Source: Verrucomicrobiota bacterium
GTDB taxonomy: Bacteria > Verrucomicrobiota > Verrucomicrobiia > CAIQCK01
DNA length: 64,000 nt
Reading direction: 5' to 3'
NCBI GenBank assembly: GCA_016222825.1
Contig: JACRQF010000012.1
Location: 186,001-250,000 of the forward strand
Numbering within the stretch: position 1 is the stretch's first letter; the number at the start of each line of letters is the position of its first letter. Of the stretch, positions 47,705 through 55,256 are shown in pieces. The notes beneath the pieces are model-generated. The model had not been told where the DNA came from and made no database searches. It saw only the letters and a program-made list of their open reading frames with translations. A program made the translations under genes and the position numbers.

Positions 47705-48561
47705 TGGAGGTAGTCTTGGATGCCTGCGATCACGGCCAGCGCCGTCTGCGGCTCGTAGAAGTTCGCCGTGCCGATGGCCACTGCGTTCGCGCCTGCCAGG
47801 AAAAACTCAATCGCGTCCGCCGCGCTCTGGATGCCGCCCATCCCGATGATCGGGATCTTGACGGCCCGGCGCGCGTCCCAGACCAGCTTGATCGCGATGG
47901 GCTTGATGCACGGTCCCGTCAACCCGCCCGTGACGTTGGCGAGCTTCGGCCGGCGCGTCTCGATGTCAATCGCCATCGCCGGGAAGCTGTTGGTGATCGA
48001 GAGCGCGTCGCTGCCTTCGGCCTCCGCTGCGAGAGCGTAGGGGACCACGCTCGTCACGTTCGGGCTGAGCTTGGTGATGAGCGGCAATGTCGTCGCCTTC
48101 CGGCACGCGGCGACCACGCGCGCCAGCAGCTTCGGGTCGGTGCCGAACTGCGCCCCGCCTTCCTTGATGTTGGGGCAGGAGACGTTCAACTCCAGCGCGC
48201 CGACGCCGCCCACCGCGTCAAACCTCCGCGCCACCTCCGCGTATTCCTCTACGGTCGTGCCCCAGATGTTGATGATGCTCGGCACGCGGAGCGACTTCAG
48301 GAACGGCCAGTATTTCTCGACGAAGCCGTCCACGCCCGGGCCTTGCAGACCGATGGCGTTGAGCATCCCGCTTGTCACCTCCGCCGTGCGCGGCGTCGGG
48401 TTGCCGCGGACGGGTCCGAGGCGGATGCCCTTCACGACGACTGCGCCGAGTTGGTTCAAGTCCAGCAGCCGCGAGTATTCGACGCCGTAACCGAACGTGC
48501 CCGACGCGACCATCACGGGATTCTGGAGCGTCAGCTTGCCGATGGAGACGGAGAGATTCAT
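47650..48561 (-). CDS. pyrD: dihydroorotate dehydrogenase B catalytic subunit
   Basis: 303 aa. Class 1B DHODH: NPVMVASGTFGYGVEYSRLLDLNQLGAVVVKGI, GALELNVSCPNIKEGG with the class 1 catalytic Cys, PLITKLSPNVTSV, and IIGMGGIQSAADAIEFFLAGANAVAIGTANF for the FMN phosphate. It oxidises dihydroorotate in pyrimidine synthesis and works with PyrK. The ATG at 48561 overlaps the pyrK stop (ATGA). Confidence 0.94.
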   Translation of the reverse strand: MNLSVSIGKLTLQNPVMVASGTFGYGVEYSRLLDLNQLGAVVVKGIRLGPVRGNPTPRTAEVTSGMLNAIGLQGPGVDGFVEKYWPFLKSLRVPSIINIWGTTVEEYAEVARRFDAVGGVGALELNVSCPNIKEGGAQFGTDPKLLARVVAACRKATTLPLITKLSPNVTSVVPYALAAEAEGSDALSITNSFPAMAIDIETRRPKLANVTGGLTGPCIKPIAIKLVWDARRAVKIPIIGMGGIQSAADAIEFFLAGANAVAIGTANFYEPQTALAVIAGIQDYLQCHNITDIRELTGAVRLS

Positions 48562-49379
48562 TTCGCCACCTCCCACACAACTTCCCGTGAGTCGAACACC
48601 GGCCCCTCGGTGCAGGTGCGCTGATACTCCCAGCCCGACGCAGTCTTCACGGGAATCACGCACGTCAGACAGACGCCGACGCCGCAACACATGTGCTCGT
48701 CCATCGAAATCTCCGCCGCCAGCTTGTGCTCCTCGGCAATCTTCGCCACCGCCTTGAGCATCGGCGTCGGCCCGCAGGCAAACAATTTTGGATTTTGGAT
48801 TTGCTTCGCAGGTCTCGCGGACTCGGCTTTGGATTTTGGATTTTGGATCTCCGCGAGGAGCGGCTGCGTCACGAGGCCTTTCTCGCCGTAGCTGCCGTCC
48901 TCGGTCGCCACTCGCACGTCCCAGCCCAGCTTTCGGAACTCCGCCTCGCACAAAATATCCACGCGCCGCCGCCCGCCGACGAACACGATGCCCTTCTGCG
49001 GCGAACGCTCCGCCAGCAGATACATCGCCGCCATCCCGTAGCCGCCCGCCACCAGCAACGGCGTCTCCCCGCCGCGCGCCGGCACCGTGAACCCGTGTCC
49101 CAGCGGCCCGATGGCGCTCAGTTCCTCGCCCGCGCCCATCCGCGCCAGCATGTCCGTGCCTTTGCCGATGGTCTTGTAAAGGATGGACACCGTCTCGCCG
49201 TTCGCCTGGAAAATGCTGAACGGCCGCCGCAGCAGCGCGTCGCGCAACGGCGGGATGCGCAGGTGCAGGAACTGCCCCGGCTGCGTTGCCCGCGCAATCT
49301 CCGGCGCGCGCAGCACCAGCCGGAAGTAGGCGTCGGTGTCGCGCTCGTTCGAGATAACCTGGACCGGTTGTTCAACCAT
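48558..49379 (-). CDS. pyrK: dihydroorotate dehydrogenase electron-transfer subunit with in-frame repeat insertion
   Basis: 273 aa from the ATG at 49379 (a TTG three codons earlier is rejected). The FAD/NAD module has FLHLRIPPLRDALLRRPFSIF and PLGHGFTVPARGGETPLLVAGGYGMAAMYLLAE; the 2Fe-2S motif is EHMCCGVGVCLTCVIPV. Between TQPLLAE and KLFACGPTPML lies an extra segment containing IQNPKSK and a second IQNPK. It is encoded by a TTTGGATT-type short repeat and is absent from the usual PyrK plan. It moves electrons from dihydroorotate to NAD+. Confidence 0.9.
   Translation of the reverse strand: MVEQPVQVISNERDTDAYFRLVLRAPEIARATQPGQFLHLRIPPLRDALLRRPFSIFQANGETVSILYKTIGKGTDMLARMGAGEELSAIGPLGHGFTVPARGGETPLLVAGGYGMAAMYLLAERSPQKGIVFVGGRRRVDILCEAEFRKLGWDVRVATEDGSYGEKGLVTQPLLAEIQNPKSKAESARPAKQIQNPKLFACGPTPMLKAVAKIAEEHKLAAEISMDEHMCCGVGVCLTCVIPVKTASGWEYQRTCTEGPVFDSREVVWEVAK
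48785..48852. repeat. in-frame TTTGGATT repeat inside pyrK
   Basis: Two clusters of TTTTGGATTTTGGAT-type repeats (48785-48800 and 48829-48848) lie within the coding region and read as IQNPK-type peptides on the minus strand. The unit has a seven- to eight-base internal period and its total length keeps the frame. It is a simple-sequence insertion in an otherwise conserved gene. Confidence 0.65.
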
Positions 49380-49450
49380 CGCGGCCAAGCATGTTCGCCG
49401 CGCGCCACCCTGTCAACTCTCCGTCGCCGGCATGAGCGGCAGTGAAGAGT

Positions 49451-49768
49451 TCAGAATTTAGGGTGTGGCATTGCGGACGCGTAGCCGGCAGAACAAGTGA
49501 GGACAAACAAACCAAACAAAACAACCCAATTCAAGAACAGGCCCAGCACGGCGAAAACATGCTTGCGGTCTTTTTCCAACATGCCCGCAATGCCAAGGTA
49601 AAAACCGATAGGGTGGAGAATAACGCCCAAAAGAAAGTATAAGCAGGCCCAAGTGGCGGCGCGCGGGGTGGCCATCCCCACAACATCCCCAAGGATGAGC
49701 GCGACCAGCGCCAGCCAGATAATCAAAGAGACGACAAAAGAAGCGATCGCATCTCCTGAATGTTTCAT
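49451..49768 (-). CDS. small membrane protein
   Basis: 105 aa, ATG at 49768. Three hydrophobic segments: ASFVVSLIIWLALVALIL, WACLYFLLGVILHPIGFYLG and VFAVLGLFLNWVVLFGLFVLT. The layout resembles the small DUF4190-like membrane proteins, with no enzyme motif. It is somewhat AT-richer than its neighbours. The role is unknown. Confidence 0.5.
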   Translation of the reverse strand: MKHSGDAIASFVVSLIIWLALVALILGDVVGMATPRAATWACLYFLLGVILHPIGFYLGIAGMLEKDRKHVFAVLGLFLNWVVLFGLFVLTCSAGYASAMPHPKF

Positions 49769-49959
49769 TTCAATCTCTTCTCCTTCATTCGCTCATTCTC
49801 TTCACCATCTCCGGCATAGTCCTCGCCGCTGCCTGCGCTCGCAAGCGATTTCCGTTTCTGTTGCGGCGGTCCGTCCGAAAGCTTTCGGGGTCTGTGAGCG
49901 CCGATGTGTTTCCCCTGCGGCGGCGGCCAGGCGGCGGCGCCGCAGGGAGGGACGGCCTC

Positions 49960-50769
49960 TCAGCCGATGGTGATGTGGACGTGCTGGCTCCACGGGCCTT
50001 GGACTTTGCGGCCCGCGCGCCCGGCCACGCGGAACAGATGCGTGCCCGCGGGGAGGTTGAGCACGTCGTAGTTGCTCGTGGTGCAGACATCCACGAGCGT
50101 CCAGCCGGTCTGGCCGGTGGGGTCGGTGGTGTGTTGGATGGCGTAGCTGGTGGCGCCGGTGAGGCGGTTCCAGTTCAGGTGCACGCTGTGGTCGGCGTCG
50201 CCGGTGGCCGCGCCGAGGCTCTCGACGACGGGCAGGGAGGTGAGGCGCTTGGCGGTGGAGGCCAGGTCGTAGCCGCGCGCGACGATCTCGCTCGCGATGC
50301 CGGCGGTTTCCGCGTCCACGTCCTTGCCGTAGTCACGGTAGGCGTCTTCCATGACGGTGACGGCGCCGTTGAGGTCGAGGAAACGCGCGGCGAGGATTTG
50401 TTTCTTGTCGGCGATGTCGCCGAGGATGGTCTTCACGTTGGCCAGGGCGGCGGCCAGCGCCGTGTATTTGGGCGGCGGCGGCGCGGGGGTGGCTCCGCCC
50501 CCGGGGGGCGGCGGGGCGTTGGCGTTGACGGCGCGCTGGACTTTGTCGAGTTTGCCCTCGAGGGGGCCGGTCTGGATATTCAGGATTGGTTTTGCCTTGG
50601 CCATTTTTGCTCCTTGCTGCTGTTGCAGCGCTGCGGCGAGTCGCCTTTCCGCTTCGGCGCGGCTCATGTAGCGATCACGGCCGGCCACCGCGTATCCAAA
50701 AAGGGGAATGCCCAGAAACGCGGCTTCGGCGGGAGTCAACTCGTCAATATTTCTAGCTCTGATCTTCAT
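49960..50769 (-). CDS. fibronectin-type-III-domain protein, two possible starts
   Basis: The 269-aa form starts at 50769 (MKIRARNIDELTPAEAAFLGIPLFGY). A 214-aa form starts at 50604, preceded by AAGGAGCAAAA, a very strong ribosome site. Both are in the same frame. A Pro/Ala-rich stretch (NAPPPPGGGATPAPPPP) divides an N-terminal region from a helical middle (LAAALANVKTILGDIADKKQ), and the last ~85 residues are FN3-like (HLNWNRLTGATSYAIQHTTDP, LVDVCTTSNYDVLNLPAGTHLFRVAGRAG). No catalytic motif. The 21-bp tandem repeat lies just upstream on this strand. Confidence 0.6.
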   Translation of the reverse strand: MKIRARNIDELTPAEAAFLGIPLFGYAVAGRDRYMSRAEAERRLAAALQQQQGAKMAKAKPILNIQTGPLEGKLDKVQRAVNANAPPPPGGGATPAPPPPKYTALAAALANVKTILGDIADKKQILAARFLDLNGAVTVMEDAYRDYGKDVDAETAGIASEIVARGYDLASTAKRLTSLPVVESLGAATGDADHSVHLNWNRLTGATSYAIQHTTDPTGQTGWTLVDVCTTSNYDVLNLPAGTHLFRVAGRAGRKVQGPWSQHVHITIG

Positions 50770-50867
50770 GCTGGCATCACCCTTGCCTGACTGCGCGCAG
50801 ACTACTCCGATTCCGGGCGATAACAACAAGAAAGGGCGCACGGCGTATGGTTTCGGGACGGCGGGAA

Positions 50868-51085
50868 AAGGTAGTGTTTTGGCGAGAGAAGGTCTTCTTT
50901 TGAGGAAGAAAGATATTGTTCTACCAAGAAAAGGTCTTATCCCGGCGAAAAAAGGTCTTCTTTTGAGAAGAAAAGGTCTTTTCTTGGCGAGAGAAGGTAT
51001 TTTCCCGGCGAAAAAAAGTCTTCTTTTGAGGAAAAAAGTTTTTTCTTGGCGAAAAAAGGTCTTATGTCGGTGAAAAAAGACCATT
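50868..51085. repeat. 21-bp tandem repeat (about ten units)
   Basis: Units built on AAGGTCTTNTTTTGRGG start at 50868, 50889, 50910, 50931, 50952, 50973, 50994, 51015, 51036 and 51056, with a partial eleventh; the ninth unit lacks one base. The period equals seven codons, so both strands stay open: plus GLLLRRK-type heptads, minus KRRPFFA-type heptads. It is AT-richer than the surrounding DNA and sits ~100 bp upstream of the FN3 gene start. No start or ribosome site makes it a convincing gene. Confidence 0.8.
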
Positions 51086-51412
51086 GTTCCCGCCAGTCCG
51101 AGCGCAAAAACTGGCGGTTTTCCGCGAAAAAGGCCGATTTCTGTCGCATTCCGCCCGCATCTGTCCCCATCGGTGCGGAAACGGCCCGCCCGCCCGCCTT
51201 TTCGCCTTGTCCGCGCGGGCCGTTGGCCTACACTGCGCAGCATGAAGCGCGCCAGCATCGCCCCCCGCACCGAATCTTCAGCGACCCAGTGATCCAAGGC
51301 GGGATGCAGGCCTTCGCCGTGCCTTCTTCGCCCAAACGCTGCGCGGGGGAGCATCTCACTTTCTGAGAGCGCGGCTCGGCCTTCGAAGCGCACCGAAGGT
51401 GCAGCGGTAAAC

Positions 51413-51589
51413 CAGCCCAGGGCAAGCGAGTCCGCGAGCGCCGCCCTGGGAATCGTTGCAATAAGCGCCTGCGCCCTGAAGGGGCGCAAGGAAACCGTGG
51501 CCATGCCATCACCGCCGCCCCTTCAGGGCGGCCGCTGGGTGGCGTTGCCAACCCAGGGCGGCGCTCGCGGACTCGCTTGCCCTGGGCTG
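51413..51589. repeat. long palindromic element with perfect 38-bp arms
   Basis: Bases 51413-51450 and 51552-51589 are exact reverse complements of 38 positions (arms begin CAGCCCAGGGCAAGCG). The centre holds a second, smaller palindrome (GCGCCCTGAAGGGGCGC). Short GC-rich complements continue outward. No open frame with a start is convincing. With the tandem repeat it accounts for most of the gene-free 50770-51833 stretch; nothing else is seen there. Confidence 0.75.
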
Positions 51590-51833
51590 ATATACTCCCG
51601 CACCTTCGGCGCGGCGGGCGGGCGTCTGTCCAAAAACTGAGTTGCGCTTCGCCGCGCGGAATGGTCTGCGGTCTGGCTTGAATAGTTGGCGGCGCTCGCC
51701 TAAAGTCCGCGCCCTGAACTCGGAACCGCAAGTTGCCCGCGAAATACGCGAATCATACGAAAGTCTGAAAACGATTTTGTTTGGCGCCTTTTCGCATGTT
51801 TAGCGGGCTGAATCCAAACCCGGAGGCACGGCA

Positions 51834-53360
51834 ATGGCAGACTACTTCATTGGCATAGACAGCGGCACGCAGTCCACGAAGGCCATCGTGGTGGATGCGC
51901 GCGACGGCAGGGTCGTCGGCGCGGCGGCGAAATCCTACGGCCTCATCCCGAAACTGCCCGCCGGCCACAAGGAGCAGCATCCGAAGGTGTGGATTGACGC
52001 GGTGGCCGCCAGCGTGCGCGGCGCGCTCAAGGCGGCGAAGGTCAAGCCCGCCGATGTGCGCGGCATCGGCGTCAGCGGCCAGCAGCATGGCTTCGTGCCG
52101 CTCGACCAGGACGGCAACGTCATCCGCCCCGCCAAGCTCTGGTGCGACACCTCCACCGCGCCGCAATGCGCCGAGATCATCGGCAAGCTCGGCGGCCTCG
52201 CGAACGTCATCGCGGCCATCGGCAACGGCGTGCCCGCCGGTTTCACCGCCTCGAAAATCCTCTGGCTGAAACAGAACGAGCCGAAGAACTATGCGCGGCT
52301 CGCCACCGTGCTCTTGCCGCACGATTACATCAACTACTGGCTCACCGGCGCGAAGACGATGGAGTTCGGCGACGCCAGCGGCACCGCGCTCATGGATGTG
52401 CGCTCGCGCCAGTGGAGCGATGCGGTCATCAACGCGATTGACCCGGAGCTGAAATCGAAGCTGCCCGTCATCCAGCCCAGCGACCAGCCCGCCGGCACGT
52501 TGCGCGCCGAGGCTGCGAAGAAACTCGGCCTGACGACCGACGTGCTCGTGAGCGCGGGCGGCGGCGACAACATGATGGGCGCCATCGGCACCGGCAACAC
52601 CCGGCCCGGCATCGTCACCGCGAGCTTCGGCACCAGCGGCACGATTTACGCGTGCAGCGGCAAACCGGTGGTGGACCCGCAAGGCGAGATTGCGGCGTTC
52701 TGCGACTCGACCGGCCAGTGGCTGCCGCTGCTCTGCACGATGAACGTGACCGTCGCGACCGAGATGGTGCGGAAGGATTTTGGCTGGACGGTGAAACAGT
52801 TCGACGCCGAGGTCGGCAAAGCGCCCGTCGGCGCGGGCGGCTTGGTGCTCGTGCCGTATTTCGAGGGCGAGCGCACGCCGAACGTCCCGGACGGCACCGG
52901 CGTCTTCTTCGGCGTCAATGAGCGCACGTTCAGCGCCGGCCCGTTCGCGCGCGCGGCGATGGAGGGCGCGACGCTCGGCATGAACTACGGCCTCAACCGC
53001 CTGCGCGGGCTGGGCATCGCGCCGACGCAGATTCGCGCCACCGGCGGCGGCTCCAACTCGGCCGTCTGGCGTCAGGTCATGGCCGACATCTTCAACGCCG
53101 AGGTCGTCTGCACGCAGACCGCCGAGGGCGCGGCCTACGGTGGCGCGCTCCAGGCGATGTGGTGTTATGCGCGCCAGCGCGGCAGCAAGGTGGAGATTTC
53201 CGAGATCACCGATGAGTTTGTGAAGCTCAACCGCAAGACCATCGCCCGGCCGAAGCCGAAGAACGTGGAGTTGTATCGCAAGCTCCAGGAGCTTCAGGAC
53301 CAGCTCAGCCGCGACCTGCGCGCGTCGTTTGCGAAGCACCGGGCGCTGGTGTCGGCGTAA
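51834..53360 (+). CDS. xylB: xylulokinase
   Basis: 508 aa. GGAGG at 51822-51826 precedes the ATG by seven bases. FGGY kinase: YFIGIDSGTQSTKAIVVDA (N-terminal ATPase), GVSGQQHGFVPLD and LWCDTSTAPQC (catalytic Asp), FGTSGTIYACSG, and ATGGGSNSAVWRQVMADIFNAEVV at the C-terminal domain. The Q-Q-H-G block and EGERTPNVPDGTG fit xylulokinase best. It makes xylulose-5-phosphate for the pentose phosphate pathway. No xylA is in the window. Confidence 0.85.
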   Translation: MADYFIGIDSGTQSTKAIVVDARDGRVVGAAAKSYGLIPKLPAGHKEQHPKVWIDAVAASVRGALKAAKVKPADVRGIGVSGQQHGFVPLDQDGNVIRPAKLWCDTSTAPQCAEIIGKLGGLANVIAAIGNGVPAGFTASKILWLKQNEPKNYARLATVLLPHDYINYWLTGAKTMEFGDASGTALMDVRSRQWSDAVINAIDPELKSKLPVIQPSDQPAGTLRAEAAKKLGLTTDVLVSAGGGDNMMGAIGTGNTRPGIVTASFGTSGTIYACSGKPVVDPQGEIAAFCDSTGQWLPLLCTMNVTVATEMVRKDFGWTVKQFDAEVGKAPVGAGGLVLVPYFEGERTPNVPDGTGVFFGVNERTFSAGPFARAAMEGATLGMNYGLNRLRGLGIAPTQIRATGGGSNSAVWRQVMADIFNAEVVCTQTAEGAAYGGALQAMWCYARQRGSKVEISEITDEFVKLNRKTIARPKPKNVELYRKLQELQDQLSRDLRASFAKHRALVSA

Positions 53361-53361
53361 C

Positions 53362-53431
53362 TGTAGCGGCGGTCTCTGACCGCCGACCGTTAATGATCTT
53401 ATAATTTCGGCGGTCAGAGACCGCCGCTACA
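53362..53431. repeat. 24-bp perfect inverted repeat between xylB and amidohydrolase
   Basis: Bases 53362-53385 and 53408-53431 are exact reverse complements (core GCGGTCTCTGACCGC), with a 22-base loop. It fills nearly the whole 75-base gap, begins one base after the xylB stop, and ends four bases before the TTG start at 53436. It could act as a terminator-like hairpin, but it belongs to the dispersed-repeat type. Confidence 0.75.
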
Positions 53432-53435
53432 AGTT

Positions 53436-54605
53436 TTGAACTACTATCGCTCCAAATACGTCCTGCCCATCGCGTCGCCGCTGATCGAAGACGGCGTCGT
53501 CGGTGTTGAAGGCGACCGCATCGCCGCGGTCGGGCGTCGGACGGACTTCGACGGGCCTTTCACCGACCTTGGCGAGCGCGTGTTGCTGCCGGGCTTCGTC
53601 AACGCGCACTGCCACCTCGACTACACGAACATGGCGGGCAAGCTGCCGTTCAAGGGCTGCTTCGCCGACTGGATCGCCGACATCGTGGTGCTCAAGCGCC
53701 TGTGGTGGACGAAGGATTACGCGGCATCGGCGGCGGCGGGACTGAAGGCGTTGCTGCGTTCCGGGACAACAACGGTCTGCGACATCGCCTCGTCGCCGGC
53801 GAACCTCGACATGGTGGCCAATGCGCCGTTGCGCGTGCTGTCGTGTCTGGAACTGATTGATGTGGGCGGCAAGCCTGCGGAGGAGAAGTTCTGGGAGCGT
53901 TGCGCCGGTCTTTCGCCGCACGCGCCGTTCACGGCGTCGAAGGAGCTTTACCGCAAGGTCCACGACTTTTGCCGGCAGCGCGGGAAGATATTCACGACGC
54001 ACCTTGCCGAGTCGGCCGAGGAAGCGGCGATGTTCGAGCGGAGGGAGGGAGCGCTTTACGAATTGCTCGCGGTGCTGGGCCGGTCGCCGGAAGACTGCGG
54101 TCGCGGCAGCAGCGTGGCATGGTTGGACGACTGCGGCGCTCTCGAGGGCGCGCTGGCGGTCCACGCGAACTGCCTAAGCGATGACGACATGGCGCGGTTG
54201 GCGAGGGCGGGGGCGACGGTCGTGCACAGTCCGAGCAGCCATCGTTTCTACAGTCATCCGCCGTTTCCGTTCGAGCGACTGCGCGCGGCGGGCGTGCCTG
54301 TCTGTCTTGGAACTGACAGCGCGGCGAGCGGGACGACGTTGGACTTGCGGGCGGAGATGCGCGATTTTCTGTCTGTGTTTCCGGCGGTGCGGCCGGCCGA
54401 GGTCCTGGCGATGGCGACGACGGCGGCGGCAAAAGCATTGAATCAGCCCGGCGTGAGTGGCACACTCAGCGCCGGCAGCCGTGCTGATATGATCGCGGTG
54501 CCGCTGACGGGCGCGGCAAAGGACGTGGCCGAAGCGGTGGTCCACGGGCGCGGCGCGGTGAGTTGGATGATGGTTGATGGAAAGGTGGCGCACAATGAGC
54601 TGTAA
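53436..54605 (+). CDS. amidohydrolase (SAH/MTA deaminase type)
   Basis: 389 aa from a TTG at 53436; the upstream frame closes within the repeat and no ATG gives a complete domain, so TTG is the only fit. Amidohydrolase metal site: VNAHCHLDY (HxH), FTTHLAESAEE, VHANCLSDDD (His), LGTDSAAS (Asp). MtaD/SsnA-like enzymes deaminate S-adenosylhomocysteine or guanine-type compounds. No ribosome site is present: the inverted repeat occupies that position. It overlaps the next gene by 11 bases. Confidence 0.8.
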   Translation: MNYYRSKYVLPIASPLIEDGVVGVEGDRIAAVGRRTDFDGPFTDLGERVLLPGFVNAHCHLDYTNMAGKLPFKGCFADWIADIVVLKRLWWTKDYAASAAAGLKALLRSGTTTVCDIASSPANLDMVANAPLRVLSCLELIDVGGKPAEEKFWERCAGLSPHAPFTASKELYRKVHDFCRQRGKIFTTHLAESAEEAAMFERREGALYELLAVLGRSPEDCGRGSSVAWLDDCGALEGALAVHANCLSDDDMARLARAGATVVHSPSSHRFYSHPPFPFERLRAAGVPVCLGTDSAASGTTLDLRAEMRDFLSVFPAVRPAEVLAMATTAAAKALNQPGVSGTLSAGSRADMIAVPLTGAAKDVAEAVVHGRGAVSWMMVDGKVAHNEL

Positions 54606-55251
54606 CAAATGGTTTCAAGTTCTCATGGTGGTGGGTGGCGGGTGTGTCGTGGCGGCTTCGGCGCAGGTGGTGACGCCGCCAACGCCGGGAGGGTTTGTCA
54701 TGCGCCCCATTGGCGACAGCCAGAACATCAACGCCAACATCAGCGTGCTGCAACAACCGCCGCAGGCCAGCCCGGCGCTGATCCAGACGCTGCGCATGAG
54801 GATTGACGGACTGATGCGCCAGCGGCGCTACGATGAGGCGGAGGCTGCGGCGATGGACTTGCTGCAGCGTTCGCCGAACAACGAGCACGCCATCGCGTAT
54901 TTGCGGCTGATTCAGAGTGCGCGGGTCGCAATGGAGGTGCCGTTGCAGAAGCTGATCGTGCCGAAGATCGAGTTTCGCGAGGCGACGTTGTCGGACGTGC
55001 TGGGCTTCCTGCACAAGGTGAGCGGCGAGATCTCGGCGGACAAGAAACCGATCAGCTTCGTGTTTCACGCGCCGCCGGGGACGACGATCCCAACGGTGAC
55101 GTTGAGCCTGCATCAGGTGCCGATGCTCGACGTGCTGCGCTATGTGACCGCCACGACCGGCCTGGCGTATAAGGTCGAGCCGCACGCCGTGATCATTTAC
55201 AAGCCGCAACCGCAAGCCCCGCCCGCGCCGGGCGCGCCGCCGGCGCCCTGA
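54595..55251 (+). CDS. exported STN/secretin-N-domain-like protein
   Basis: 218 aa, ATG at 54595 overlapping the amidohydrolase end. A signal peptide (FQVLMVVGGGCVVAASAQ) is followed by Gln/Asn-rich sequence and a TPR-like helix pair (RIDGLMRQRRYDEAEAAAMDLLQRSPNNEHAIAYL). Then KIEFREATLSDVLGFLHKVSGE and VTLSLHQVPMLDVLRYVTATTGLAYKVEPHAVIIYKP form the secretin/TonB short N-terminal domain, typical of type II secretion relatives in Verrucomicrobia. The tail is Pro-rich. It probably has a structural role at the outer membrane or in secretion. Confidence 0.7.
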   Translation: MSCNKWFQVLMVVGGGCVVAASAQVVTPPTPGGFVMRPIGDSQNINANISVLQQPPQASPALIQTLRMRIDGLMRQRRYDEAEAAAMDLLQRSPNNEHAIAYLRLIQSARVAMEVPLQKLIVPKIEFREATLSDVLGFLHKVSGEISADKKPISFVFHAPPGTTIPTVTLSLHQVPMLDVLRYVTATTGLAYKVEPHAVIIYKPQPQAPPAPGAPPAP

Positions 55252-55256
55252 CCGGG

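Noticed and set aside
50868..51085. The 21-bp tandem array as a CRISPR
   Set aside because: Units are contiguous with no unique spacers and too short; no cas genes are near.
50770..51504. N-terminal extension of the FN3 gene through the tandem repeat
   Set aside because: The extension is repeat-derived Lys/Phe/Arg heptads, a repeat unit has a base deletion, and good starts exist at 50769 and 50604.
51753..53339. A long minus-strand frame across xylB
   Set aside because: It is the antisense shadow of xylB, which has all FGGY motifs and a ribosome site.
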